The notes: a model not told the origin generated them from the letters alone. Counted from the first letter of the stretch, positions 1-8,769 are shown. The stretch is DNA of 26,889 nucleotides from Haliscomenobacter sp. (GCF_016718685.1 NZ_JADKCX010000080.1:1-26889), one strand, 5' to 3'. Program-made: numbers and translations.

Positions 1-514
1 AGGTATCCTGCATGTGTTTGGCCTGCTTGACCTCATTGTCCGACCATTTGTAGTGGAAACGCAACACGGGAATGCCGTATTTGTCCACTTTGTCGGGGTC
101 AATTTCACAGTAATTGCTTTCGAGTGGAATGGGTTCACCGCGGCCCGCCATGCCCACGTAGGCACCAAAGAAACGGCGTGCATCTTCTTTGAGGCGCGAA
201 CCGTAACCCCCAGCGGGTTTGGTTGTACCATCGGCATAAGGATATTTGCCATTTGAACCTTGTAGGCCCATGCCAAATCCATAGCCCGGCATACCCATGC
301 CACCACCGTATTCGATGTGGTAACCACGCGGGAAGTCCAGTTTATTGTTGTCGAGCCACCAGGGCGTATACACGTGCATGCCGCCTACGCCGTCTTCGTT
401 GTAGCGCTTGCGGTCCATCAGGTGTGGAATAAAGCCCGAGCGACTAGCACCCGTTGAGTCGTTGAGGTATTTGCCAATTACTCCACTGCTGTTGGCCAAG
501 CCCTGAGGGAAAAC
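1..514 (-). pseudogene. GMC oxidoreductase, C-terminal part after frameshift (runs off left edge)
   Basis: This is the continuation of the GMC oxidoreductase that starts at 1427, read in a different minus-strand frame. From about position 505 down to position 1 this frame is open with no stop and gives protein-like sequence such as ANSSGVIGKYLNDSTG, then MDRKRYNEDGVGGMHVYTPW and a glycine-rich GMGMPGYGFGMG stretch, ending at the edge with FHYKWSDNEVKQAKHMQDT. The ANSSGVxGKYL motif normally directly follows the SGRFPxGL motif at the end of the upstream frame in this family, so both pieces belong to one gene. The break is a one-base gain somewhere in 500-514, where the minus strand reads TTTTCCCTCAGGGC. 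Removing one base restores RFPQGLANSSG. It may be a true pseudogene or a base-calling error. The C-terminal His/Asn active-site region lies outside the window. Confidence 0.8.
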
Positions 515-1427
515 GCCCAGATTTGGAGTTAAGCAACAAACGGGAAGACTCACAAGCAGAGGCAGCCAATACAACTACTTTTGCTTTGACACTGACTTCT
601 TCGCGGGTGAGGGTGTCTACATAAGATACCCCCGTAGCTAGTCCAGTTTGGGTGTCGAGTGACCTCGCACCGCCAGCGCCGTTGACGAGGGTTACGTTGC
701 CCGTTTTGAGGGCCGGGATCACCAGCACTGAAGAGGAGGAGAAGTCTGCATAAGCAGTACAACCCCGGTTACACTGGCGGCAATAAAAACAAACGCCGCG
801 CTCATCATTGATTTTTGCGTAAGAATCGACAAGCGAGGGGAATGACCGGAACTCCGATGCTTTTACCCGCCCTTTGATCATCAATTCATGCAGACGCGGT
901 TTGGGTGGGGGTAAAAAATGCCCATCTGGTTCGTTGGGAAAGTTTTCCACCGTACCAAATACCCCGATCAGTTTATCCACCCGATCGTAAAAAGGTTTGA
1001 GGTCGTCGTAACCAATGGGCCAATCATCGCCGATGCCCGTCATGGAGCCGCGTCGAAAATCATCGGGTCCAAAACGCAGGGAAATCCGCCCCCAGTGATT
1101 GGTGCGGCCCCCCAACATACGCGAGCGGAACCAGTGAAACTCGGTTCCGGCTACAGCAGTGTAAGGTTCGCCTTCGATTTGCCAACCACCCCATGCGGCG
1201 TCAAAATCGCCAAAAGCCCGGGTGGTGCCTGCGCCCCGACGTGGAGACTCCCAAGGGTTTTTGAGTTGGGTCACGTATTTTGGATCGGCGGGGTCGTAAT
1301 AACCACCCGCCTCTAATAGACAAACTTTGGCGCCCGCTTTGGCGAGCATGTACGCAGCCATGCCACCGCCGGCACCGGAGCCGACAATGACCACGTCGTA
1401 GGTTTTGGGTTCTTCTTTGATCTGCAT
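444..1427 (-). CDS. GMC-family flavin oxidoreductase (gluconate-dehydrogenase-like), N-terminal part
   Basis: This is the FAD-binding part of a glucose-methanol-choline (GMC) oxidoreductase, an enzyme class that oxidises alcohol groups of sugars and related compounds. The N-terminus has the dinucleotide-binding motif VVIVGSGAGGGMAAYMLAKA (residues 12-31) followed by the acidic LLEAG strand end. The GGRTNHWG segment near residue 107 is typical of the sugar-dehydrogenase branch. A cysteine cluster CFYCRQCNRGC lies near residue 215. No signal peptide is visible, although related enzymes are often exported through a partner subunit. The start ATG at 1427 is the only good one. The last ~17 residues of this frame (after SGRFP) are out-of-frame translation, because the true protein continues in the next frame down to position 1. 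It lies downstream of, and in the same direction as, the PQQ dehydrogenase, separated by about 100 bp that hold an inverted repeat. The substrate is unknown. Confidence 0.85.
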   Translation of the reverse strand: MQIKEEPKTYDVVIVGSGAGGGMAAYMLAKAGAKVCLLEAGGYYDPADPKYVTQLKNPWESPRRGAGTTRAFGDFDAAWGGWQIEGEPYTAVAGTEFHWFRSRMLGGRTNHWGRISLRFGPDDFRRGSMTGIGDDWPIGYDDLKPFYDRVDKLIGVFGTVENFPNEPDGHFLPPPKPRLHELMIKGRVKASEFRSFPSLVDSYAKINDERGVCFYCRQCNRGCTAYADFSSSSVLVIPALKTGNVTLVNGAGGARSLDTQTGLATGVSYVDTLTREEVSVKAKVVVLAASACESSRLLLNSKSGRFPSGLGQQQWSNWQIPQRLNGC

Positions 1428-1458
1428 AAGTTGTTAGGTTCGGGGGTCGAGTGTTCGG

Positions 1459-1503
1459 GGGTTCAATCGGCCGCCGAGCGGAGTCGAGGTGCCGATTGAA
1501 CCC
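1459..1503. repeat. REP-like inverted repeat between the two dehydrogenase genes
   Basis: Perfect 13-nt arms GGGTTCAATCGGC (1459-1471) and GCCGATTGAACCC (1491-1503) enclose a 19-nt loop containing GAGCGGAGTCGAGG. This kind of core resembles dispersed extragenic repeats common in Bacteroidota genomes (from memory, not searched). It lies between the stop of the PQQ dehydrogenase gene (1527) and the GMC start (1427). It could act as an attenuating hairpin between the genes, but there is no T-run to make it a classical terminator. Confidence 0.7.
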
Positions 1504-1526
1504 TCAAACTTCGAACCCTTTGGTTT

Positions 1527-2963
1527 TTAATTAACTACAACGGGTACAATGCGATTGATCATCCCTGGTTGTTCCGTAGCCACATAAATGTACCCATCTG
1601 GACTCATTTCTACGTTGCGCACACGGCCAATTTTTTGCAACAGAATTTCTTCTTTTTGGAATTTGCCATCCTTGAAGACGCAACGGCTCAGGTATTGGAA
1701 GCGCAGGGAGCCCAACAAAATATCGCCTTTCCAGGCTGGGTAGCGGTCGCCTTTGACGAAGGTCATGCCGCTGGGGCCAATCGAAGGCACCCAATAATGC
1801 AGGGGCTGTTCCAGGCCTGCTTCGGCAGTTTTGGGGGTCAAGATGGTGCCATCGTAGTTGATGCCATAAGAGATGAGTGGCCAGCCAAAATTCAAGCCCT
1901 TGCGGCTGATGTTGATTTCGTCGCCACCCCGAGGGCCGTGTTCATGCGTCCAGATTTCACCCGTTACCGGATGCATCGCCATCCCCTGGGGATTGCGGTG
2001 GCCATACGAGAAGATGGATTCCATTTTTCCGGCTTGTCCTACAAAAGGATTATCCGCAGGTATAGAACCGTCATCTTTGATGCGGTGAATTTTCCCACCG
2101 TGGTTGCTCAACAATTGAGGGCTTTGTAAGGCAGGGAAGTGCTGACCTCGGTCACCAACGGAAATATAGAGGTACCCATCGCGGCCAAATTCCAAACGAC
2201 TGCCGTAGTGGTGGCGGGTTGAAAGATAAGGCAGGGCTTCAAAAATTTCTTTTTGGTCTTGCAGGCTGATGCCATCGAGGCGTGCGCGCACAACGGCAGT
2301 GGTGGAGAGGATCTTGCCGTCCACGGTTTTTGCTTTGGAAAAAGACAAGTAGATCGTGTTGTTTTGGGCAAATTGAGGATGCAATTCTACATCCAGCAGA
2401 CCACCCTGACCTTCCGCAAGCACTGCGGGTACACCCGTCATGGGCTGCAAAGTTCCTGAAGTGTTGCGGCGGTACATTTTGCCATTGCGATCGGTGATGA
2501 GCATGTCGCCACCGGGCAAAAAGGCCATGCCCCAGGGAGAGTCCAAACCGTCGGCTACTCTTTCAATTTGGAATTTCATCCCTTCGGAAGTGAAGGTTTC
2601 GCCGGGGCGCGGGTGAGTAACTTTAGTGACGTCGAACTTACCCATATTGCCAATGTTCTTCAAGATGAAGTCAGCCATCCCTTCGATCTCCTTTTTTTTG
2701 AGGGTCGCCCCAAAGGAAGGCATGCCATTGTCGGCCCAGCCATTGGTGATGGTGGTGATGAGTTCGGGGCGGGTGTTGCCGTGTTTCCAGCGCCGATCGA
2801 CAAAGGTTTGTACGGATGCGCCGTGGCAGGAGGAACACAGTTCGTTAAAAATTTTCTCAGGACTGCGTTTTTTTGCCTCGAAGTTGCTAGCGGAATTAGG
2901 AATCAAAAATGCCAGACTCAGGGCCAGCAGTGCAAAAGTTGAAAAGGAAAAATATTTGATCAT
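1527..2963 (-). CDS. Exported cytochrome c / PQQ-dependent sugar dehydrogenase fusion
   Basis: The product (478 aa) starts with a signal peptide (MIKYFSFSTFALLALSLAFL), then a small class I cytochrome c domain with the haem motif CSSCH at residues 43-47, then a six-bladed propeller of the soluble glucose/sorbosone dehydrogenase family (GSDH). Propeller hallmarks seen are GLLDVELHPQF, YLYISVGDRG, HRNPQGMAMHP, THEHGPRGGDEIN and VPSIGPSGMTF. The family oxidises sugars with pyrroloquinoline quinone. The fused haem domain would pass electrons on within the periplasm. The open frame extends upstream to 3068, but ATG 2963 is chosen because it begins a proper signal peptide and the upstream residues look untranslated. 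No PQQ biosynthesis genes are in the window. The natural substrate cannot be read from sequence. Confidence 0.9.
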   Translation of the reverse strand: MIKYFSFSTFALLALSLAFLIPNSASNFEAKKRSPEKIFNELCSSCHGASVQTFVDRRWKHGNTRPELITTITNGWADNGMPSFGATLKKKEIEGMADFILKNIGNMGKFDVTKVTHPRPGETFTSEGMKFQIERVADGLDSPWGMAFLPGGDMLITDRNGKMYRRNTSGTLQPMTGVPAVLAEGQGGLLDVELHPQFAQNNTIYLSFSKAKTVDGKILSTTAVVRARLDGISLQDQKEIFEALPYLSTRHHYGSRLEFGRDGYLYISVGDRGQHFPALQSPQLLSNHGGKIHRIKDDGSIPADNPFVGQAGKMESIFSYGHRNPQGMAMHPVTGEIWTHEHGPRGGDEINISRKGLNFGWPLISYGINYDGTILTPKTAEAGLEQPLHYWVPSIGPSGMTFVKGDRYPAWKGDILLGSLRFQYLSRCVFKDGKFQKEEILLQKIGRVRNVEMSPDGYIYVATEQPGMINRIVPVVVN

Positions 2964-3083
2964 CGCGATTACTTTTGGGTGTAGCCACGAATATAAATAA
3001 TTGTGTTGGGCAAATGGGACTTGGGGCCGTAAATTCGTCGAATGACTTTGTAAAACGCCAAATGGCATTTGGCGATCGATTAA

Positions 3084-3161
3084 TTTATTTCCCCGCAGGT
3101 CGCGCAGATATACGCAGATTTTTCAAGGAGGATATTATCTGCGCGATCTGCGGGAAATAAA
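3084..3161. repeat. Imperfect inverted repeat with CGCAGAT units
   Basis: The left arm (3084-3109, starting TTTATTTCCCCGCAGG) and right arm (3137-3161, ending CTGCGGGAAATAAA) are complementary over about 25 nt with one mismatch and one bulge. CGCAGAT occurs at least twice inside the element. The right arm ends three bases before the stop of the T9SS protein at 3164. For the minus-strand gene it may work as a transcript-end hairpin, but it looks more like a dispersed Bacteroidota repeat. Confidence 0.7.
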
Positions 3162-3163
3162 AT

Positions 3164-4798
3164 TTACTGCTTAATCACCTCTTTCACCGCAAAACCATCC
3201 TTAGTCACCATCCGCAGATAGTACAAACCAGCGGCGCGAGCACTCAGGTCAAAAGTTTCCAAAAACCGGGTGCTGCTGTCCAGTTTGCGTTGCTCCAGTT
3301 TGCGGCCCAGGCGGTCGTATAATTCCAGGATCAAAGTTTCTGCCTTGGGGAGTTCAATATCCAGCATGGTTTTGCCATCGGTAGGGTTCGGGTACAATTT
3401 TGCGGCCTGAGCCAGGCTGAGGTCGGCTAACCCGGTGGTTCTACCCACGGTGATCGGATCACTGCGGTATGAACAATTGTTGGCGTCGTACACTTCAACG
3501 ATGTATTCCCCGATACCAATGCCCATCAAATCTTCGGTGGCACTCAGGAGAGTACTGCCTCTAAACCAACGGAAATCATAAGGTGGCAAACCACCCGCCA
3601 CCGAAATGTCAATGCCGCCTACATTGCCCGAAGGAGCAGGGATGACGCGGATTTTGGTGATTTCGAGGCGCTCAGGTTGTTTAATTTCTACCTCCACCGT
3701 ATCCCGGCAAATGCCTTGATCGGCTATGGTTACAGTATAAACGCCTCCTTTCAAGCTGCGGACCACATTGGTGGTGGCCCCGTTGCTCCAGGTGTAGGTG
3801 TAGGGCGCTTGTCCCCCCCTGACCGTCAAGTTTGCAGAGCCAGTAGCTTCGCCAAAGCAACGCACTTCCAGGAGTTGAATGGAGGAAACTTCAACGGGCT
3901 CCGAACCACCGACACTAACCTGGTCGGTAGATGAACAACCTGTAATCGAGTTGGTGACCAAAAGGCTATAATTGCCGGGACGGTTGACCACGGCAGAATT
4001 GGTGGTAAAACCGGATATGATGCGCCCATCGTCCAGTTCTGCCCATTGATAACGGATTTGAATGCCCGAAGCGGACTTGCTGCCGTCGAGGCGTACCTGC
4101 GTGGCCGTACAAGTGATGGTTTGGTCGGGGCCAGCGTTGGCCAAAGGCGTGGCATTTACATCCACAATCACTTTATCCGTACTGGTACAGCCGTCTTTGC
4201 TCACGCTCACAGTATATTCGGTGGGGGCGGTGGGTTGTACTTGTATGGATGCCGAAGTCCCCCCATTGCTCCATCGATAATTACCACTCGCACCCGAAGC
4301 CACCAGGTTGGCTACCTGTCCTGAACAAATGACTTGATCTTGTCCGGCATTGATGTTCGACTTGGGTATCACGGTCACCGTTACATTGTCGCTGGCTTCA
4401 CAACCATTGGCACTTACCGAAACCCCATAAGTAGTGGTGCTGGTGGGACTAACCGTAATGCTTGAAGCTGTAGCCCCGGTACTCCAGCGGAATGGAGCGG
4501 TACCAGCAGCGGCCAAGGTTGGGCTTTCGCCCGCGCAAATGGTGATGTCGATGCTAGACGTGACGGTGGGGCCTGGCGTGACATTGACGTTTGTACGGCC
4601 AATGGCACTACAATTGCCATTGGTTACGGTCACGGTATAAGTCGTATTTGTGTTGGGCGATACAGAAATGGTAGAAGAGGTACGGCCATTGTTCCAGAGG
4701 TAGGATGCCCCCCCGGAAGCAGTGAGTACAGCCGATTGCCCGGTACAGATGGTCTGGTTGGCGGACATGTTCACCTGCGGCGCTTCTTCCAGGGTCAC
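3164..4798 (-). CDS. Giant secreted repeat protein, C-terminal part: Ig-like/SprB repeats and T9SS sorting domain
   Basis: This is the last third of the protein that starts at 8769, continued after a frameshift at 4918-4924. The same frame is open upstream to about 4917 and reads DSYRWSNGATTATISVRP, so the ATG at 4798 is internal and not a real start. The region carries three ~65-residue Ig-like repeats of the pattern xICxGQxxxLxASGxxxYxWSNGxxxxxIxV...TYxVxVxxxxC. These are followed by a PKD-like domain (ANAGPDQTI...YQWAELDDG), two SprB-like repeats (CFGEATGSANLTVRGGQAPY and GGIDISVAGGLPPYDFRW) and an ~80-residue C-terminal type IX sorting domain beginning KLYPNPTDGKTMLDIELP and ending GLYYLRMVTKDG..KEVIKQ. 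In this family the terminal domain directs export across the outer membrane and is then removed or anchored. The protein is probably a cell-surface or secreted adhesin or matrix protein. Confidence 0.9.
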   Translation of the reverse strand: MTLEEAPQVNMSANQTICTGQSAVLTASGGASYLWNNGRTSSTISVSPNTNTTYTVTVTNGNCSAIGRTNVNVTPGPTVTSSIDITICAGESPTLAAAGTAPFRWSTGATASSITVSPTSTTTYGVSVSANGCEASDNVTVTVIPKSNINAGQDQVICSGQVANLVASGASGNYRWSNGGTSASIQVQPTAPTEYTVSVSKDGCTSTDKVIVDVNATPLANAGPDQTITCTATQVRLDGSKSASGIQIRYQWAELDDGRIISGFTTNSAVVNRPGNYSLLVTNSITGCSSTDQVSVGGSEPVEVSSIQLLEVRCFGEATGSANLTVRGGQAPYTYTWSNGATTNVVRSLKGGVYTVTIADQGICRDTVEVEIKQPERLEITKIRVIPAPSGNVGGIDISVAGGLPPYDFRWFRGSTLLSATEDLMGIGIGEYIVEVYDANNCSYRSDPITVGRTTGLADLSLAQAAKLYPNPTDGKTMLDIELPKAETLILELYDRLGRKLEQRKLDSSTRFLETFDLSARAAGLYYLRMVTKDGFAVKEVIKQ

Positions 4799-4833
4799 GC
4801 TTACCTGATCGGTGCCGGTACAGCCACCTTGGG

Positions 4834-7800
4834 TTACTGTAACGGCAAAAGTTGAATTTTGTATAGGGCGTACCGAAATGGTTGCGGTAGTAGCGCCATT
4901 GCTCCAGCGGTAGGAATCCCCCCCGTGGCCACAAAAACGATGTTGTCACCCGAGCACAATTGCAAATCTTGCCCAAGGTCCACCACCGGGATTTCGTTTA
5001 CTGTTACGTTTACTTCATCTACCCCTGAACAGCCGTTTTGGGTAATGGTTACCGCATACGTTGCATTTACTTGTGGGTTTACACTAATGGCCGCGCCAGT
5101 TTGACCAGTACTCCAAAGAAAGTTTCCTACGCCTGTAGCGGACAAATTGAGGGCTTGACCACGGCAAATCTGGCGGTCGGGGCCCAGATTTACGGCAACT
5201 GCTGCGCAAGAACTGCGGCTTTGCGCCACCACCACCTTTTGAATTTCATTGTCTGGGCCGAGTACAAAAAGAGTATCCTGACGATCGGCATTGGTGTTAT
5301 TGGGATCAATTTCCACCCGCAGGATGTCGTTGGCAAATCCAGCTTCCGTACTGATCTTAATCCAGGGCGAAGTCCCGGCTTTGCGCACAGTCCAGGCCAT
5401 ATTGGAGGCTACTTTGAATTCCGCCACACCCCCTTGACCGTTAAGTTCCCGGTGTGAAGGTGATACCCGCAAACTGTGTGGTGCACAACAATTGCTGAGT
5501 TCGGTGATCAAACTGGTGCCTCCGCCAGCAAAGCGATTTCCTGCAGTGACACCGACGCCATCAATGGGCTGATACTGCGGCGTGATGTCGTAAGAAACAT
5601 TGTTGCGGCTTAGCCTGATTTTGAGCAACTCGTCTGGAAAATACCCACATTTGAGGGTATCTCCGATGGCATCCTGGGGCAAGGAAACTTGTAGTTCGGT
5701 GCCCGTCCAATTGGCCGTAGTGGACAACAAATCACCTCGATTGTTTTTTTGGTAAAAAAAGTGCAGCTGATCGTTGACATTCAGGCGTTGGCCATTGATG
5801 CGGCTGTTGCGCAACGAACGGAAGACCACGTTATGACGACCGCTGGCATTGACAGCACAAGTTGCCGCTCCAGTTTCTTGCAAAAAGATGGTTTTGGTAT
5901 AGTCGCTGCAATTTACGGTCAAGGTAAAAGCCCCGTTGGAACCGCTAATCGCCTGATCAACAATCACGTAATACACTCCCGCATTGAGCATCATGGTGTC
6001 CGTGCGGGCCAGTGCACCCTGGTCGTTGGTTTCAGCAAAACCGATGCAGTTTTTTCCACACAAAAAGTCGTACAAAAAGATGCCGAGTCCGGCTTGCCCC
6101 TGGATGCTAACGCTTACTTTACCGGGCTTGGTCAGTCGAAATGAAAATTCCCGATCAGAGCCCGCGTAGGTTCGACCACCTTGGTAACAGGTTTGGTACA
6201 CATTACTACCCCCTACCCCGATGCCATATCGACTGGCTCCACTGAGCGTGTTGGCCACCGGAACATTGCAGGCAATTTCAGTGGGATTCAAGCGGCAACT
6301 CGCTTCGGGTAATACCGAAAAGGCATAAGTACTGTTGCTCTTAGGTCCCATGATGAGCACGTAGAAATAACCTTTTTGGGAAAAAGTCTCTCCGTCGCGC
6401 CCAATACAGCGGAAGCGAGCACTATTGCTGCTGACTCCATCTTGCGAGCAACGGTAAATAAAGGCACGGGCACCATTGGTGGCAGTGAGGCTGATGCTGA
6501 ATGGATTGGCCTCATCATTGTAAAACACATAACTGTGGCCAAATAAAGAATCCAGGCTTTGCTGGGCAAACGTGGCGGTTACACAAGAATCTTGCCAGGA
6601 CAAATTGGGGGCCTGATCCGTAGTGGTCAGCGTACCCGAAAAACGATCGCCCCGATAAATCATGGTACCTCCCAGGTCGCATACCGAAATACATGCGCCC
6701 AATTCAGCGGAAGTATACAGGTCACAACGAGCCTGGGTTTCATTGCGGTAGCTGCGGCCATCGCTCAGGCAAACCGGATTTAAGGAAGCATCGGTGCAGG
6801 AAGTCTCTTTGGCAAACATACAAATGTTGTCTACCAGGATATCATTGCCCGTGTTGGCGTAAAAATTGATGGCTCCCAATTGTTTTAAGTCTCCTGTTGT
6901 ACCTTGACTAAAGCGCCAGGAATGCACCATTTGATCATTGATCCAAAGTTCGGCTTTGTCTTTGTCCAAATCGATGATTTGTACCGTTTTGTTCCAGTCG
7001 CCGTTTTTGTAGTAAAACGTTCCAACTACCCGCTTGGCGACAATGAGCCGCCCCAGGCTGTTGGATTGAAAATCGATCTCGAAGGCCCAGTTGGGATTGG
7101 CGCCACCTGCATCGGTATGCTGGATGTTGTAATAACCGGATGCGCCTTTTGTAACGAATACATTGAAAGATAAGCGGTAGCGACCGGTGGTACGGTTGCC
7201 CAGGGGGAACAAAACGTCAGGATCGGTGGCTGCCCGTTGAATGCGCAATGCTTTTCCGGCCCGGTCGGTGGTGGCAACAATGAGGCCATCATTGGAGGCT
7301 GCATCCCAGAGTTTCCAACGGGGGCTTTGGCTGACCAGATTGCCATTGTTGTACACGTCAAAATTCTCACAAAGTACGTTCGGCCCTAAAGGCGTATCAC
7401 CCCCCTCTACACAACTGCAACCACAGGAAAGCGCCAAATCAAAACGGGCGCTGACTCCCGCTTGCGGCGCATCAACCACCAAATAATAAATACCAGGCTC
7501 CAGAAACATGCTGAAACTTTCTTCGGGGTTGCTCAGGTTGTTGTTGGTACTGGATGCCAAACAATACGCACATTCAGGTTGGCTGGTTGTTGCCAGGGGG
7601 TAGGTAAGGCAACTGCTCAACAAAAACATATCCAGGTTTCGACCCGCATCCAGAATATTCAGAGTTGCCTGCAGGTTGGTGGGTTCTGTGATGGTGATGC
7701 GGTATACTTTATCGTTGCCGCCATAGGCATTTTGGGTGGCGACACAAGATGAAAAATCTTTGGAGCTGAAGGTGTTTTTAGCCCCGATTCCTCCAGTGGT

Positions 7801-8769
7801 TTGATTGCTCAAACTTTGCCCACAGGCAATCGGGATGGCATCGGCACAGGCGGAGACGCCCGGATTACAGGCCCCGGCAAATACTTCTTCGCCTTCTACA
7901 TAGCCATCGTAGGCGGGTAGCCCGCAGGCGTTCGCCGGGGAATAGGGCGTTACCCCTCCCAGACAATAACTGCTTTGCCCCTGAGTAGGGCAAGGCCCTC
8001 CCGTAAAACTGGGGGCTTGTTGATAACAAATTTTGTCGATGTAGTATTCAAAACCAGTATTGGCATAAAAGTCGATGGCACCGAGTTTGCGGTCCACAAT
8101 CTTTTGGTCGCCCCGGTTGTCGTTGTCGAGGTCTACTACCCCAAAACTGAACTTCCAACGTGCCACCAAACGGTTGTTGAGGAAAAAATGCACACTGTCG
8201 CGATCCAGGTTGATGACTTGCGTCACCTTGAGCCAACAATCGGGCTTGAAGGAGGCTACCCTAAACGTACCTTCGGCCCCAACGCGCACCTGCACTGACC
8301 CATCGGGGGTGAAAAAGACCTGATAAGCCCAGTTGGGCTGGCCCCGCATCAAGCGGCGAAAATCGTGCTGGATGTTGAAGTAGCCTGTTTTGCCCGTGGG
8401 TACGTACATTTTCCAGGACAAACGGTGGATGCCACTCGAAAGATCAAACAAATCCTTGACCACATCCGGGGTTGCACCATTGGCATCGGGTTTCATGTGC
8501 AAAGCCCGGCTCCCTTCATAACGGCGCGAAGAAACCAGATTAGACGGTACATAGTCTTCTGCGGTAATGGCCGTTCCTGGCCAGGTCCACCATTTTTGAA
8601 AACAACGGTTGTTCAGGGTATCACAATTGCGGGGAACGAAGCTTTCACAATTGTCTTCCCCGAGGCAGATGCCTCCCAGGTTTTCACCAATGCAGCAATT
8701 GTTTTGGGCTTGAATGGCTGCCGTAGCGCACAGCGTGATGCACAGCAGGAAGAGTAAAAGTTTTCTCAT
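4834..8769 (-). CDS. Giant secreted cysteine-rich repeat protein, N-terminal part
   Basis: This frame encodes the first ~1284 residues of a protein that would be about 1868 aa if one G were restored in the 7-G tract (plus-strand C run 4918-4924). A signal peptide (MRKLLLFLLCITLCATAAIQA) starts at ATG 8769. Domain order: a jelly-roll-like module at ~85-250 repeated at ~500-650 (both with GYFNIQH or GYYNIQH, NWAY or NWAF, LNN or IND, and LGAIxFYANTG), a PPC-like domain at ~308-450 and again at ~825-955, a Kazal-like cysteine segment NPVCLSDGRSYRNETQARC at ~664-682, a BACON-like domain at ~1097-1183, and then Ig-like repeats starting with LGPDRQICRGQALNLSATG. The last ~27 residues of the frame are out-of-frame. 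Jelly-roll and BACON domains suggest carbohydrate binding, but no catalytic motif was recognised. No neighbour clearly shares an operon with it. Confidence 0.88.
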   Translation of the reverse strand: MRKLLLFLLCITLCATAAIQAQNNCCIGENLGGICLGEDNCESFVPRNCDTLNNRCFQKWWTWPGTAITAEDYVPSNLVSSRRYEGSRALHMKPDANGATPDVVKDLFDLSSGIHRLSWKMYVPTGKTGYFNIQHDFRRLMRGQPNWAYQVFFTPDGSVQVRVGAEGTFRVASFKPDCWLKVTQVINLDRDSVHFFLNNRLVARWKFSFGVVDLDNDNRGDQKIVDRKLGAIDFYANTGFEYYIDKICYQQAPSFTGGPCPTQGQSSYCLGGVTPYSPANACGLPAYDGYVEGEEVFAGACNPGVSACADAIPIACGQSLSNQTTGGIGAKNTFSSKDFSSCVATQNAYGGNDKVYRITITEPTNLQATLNILDAGRNLDMFLLSSCLTYPLATTSQPECAYCLASSTNNNLSNPEESFSMFLEPGIYYLVVDAPQAGVSARFDLALSCGCSCVEGGDTPLGPNVLCENFDVYNNGNLVSQSPRWKLWDAASNDGLIVATTDRAGKALRIQRAATDPDVLFPLGNRTTGRYRLSFNVFVTKGASGYYNIQHTDAGGANPNWAFEIDFQSNSLGRLIVAKRVVGTFYYKNGDWNKTVQIIDLDKDKAELWINDQMVHSWRFSQGTTGDLKQLGAINFYANTGNDILVDNICMFAKETSCTDASLNPVCLSDGRSYRNETQARCDLYTSAELGACISVCDLGGTMIYRGDRFSGTLTTTDQAPNLSWQDSCVTATFAQQSLDSLFGHSYVFYNDEANPFSISLTATNGARAFIYRCSQDGVSSNSARFRCIGRDGETFSQKGYFYVLIMGPKSNSTYAFSVLPEASCRLNPTEIACNVPVANTLSGASRYGIGVGGSNVYQTCYQGGRTYAGSDREFSFRLTKPGKVSVSIQGQAGLGIFLYDFLCGKNCIGFAETNDQGALARTDTMMLNAGVYYVIVDQAISGSNGAFTLTVNCSDYTKTIFLQETGAATCAVNASGRHNVVFRSLRNSRINGQRLNVNDQLHFFYQKNNRGDLLSTTANWTGTELQVSLPQDAIGDTLKCGYFPDELLKIRLSRNNVSYDITPQYQPIDGVGVTAGNRFAGGGTSLITELSNCCAPHSLRVSPSHRELNGQGGVAEFKVASNMAWTVRKAGTSPWIKISTEAGFANDILRVEIDPNNTNADRQDTLFVLGPDNEIQKVVVAQSRSSCAAVAVNLGPDRQICRGQALNLSATGVGNFLWSTGQTGAAISVNPQVNATYAVTITQNGCSGVDEVNVTVNEIPVVDLGQDLQLCSGDNIVFVATGGIPTAGAMALLPQPFRYALYKIQLLPLQ

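Noticed and set aside
2964..3068. Upstream extension of the PQQ dehydrogenase frame to 3068
   Set aside because: The extra 35 residues are not protein-like and would bury the signal peptide that begins at 2963.
3084..3161. CRISPR-like repeats
   Set aside because: The short repeated units are palindromic and not spaced by unique spacers of constant length.
3164..4798. Treating the 544-codon frame as an independent gene
   Set aside because: Its frame is open and repeat-like upstream of ATG 4798, it has no signal peptide, and one G restores continuity with the 8769 gene.
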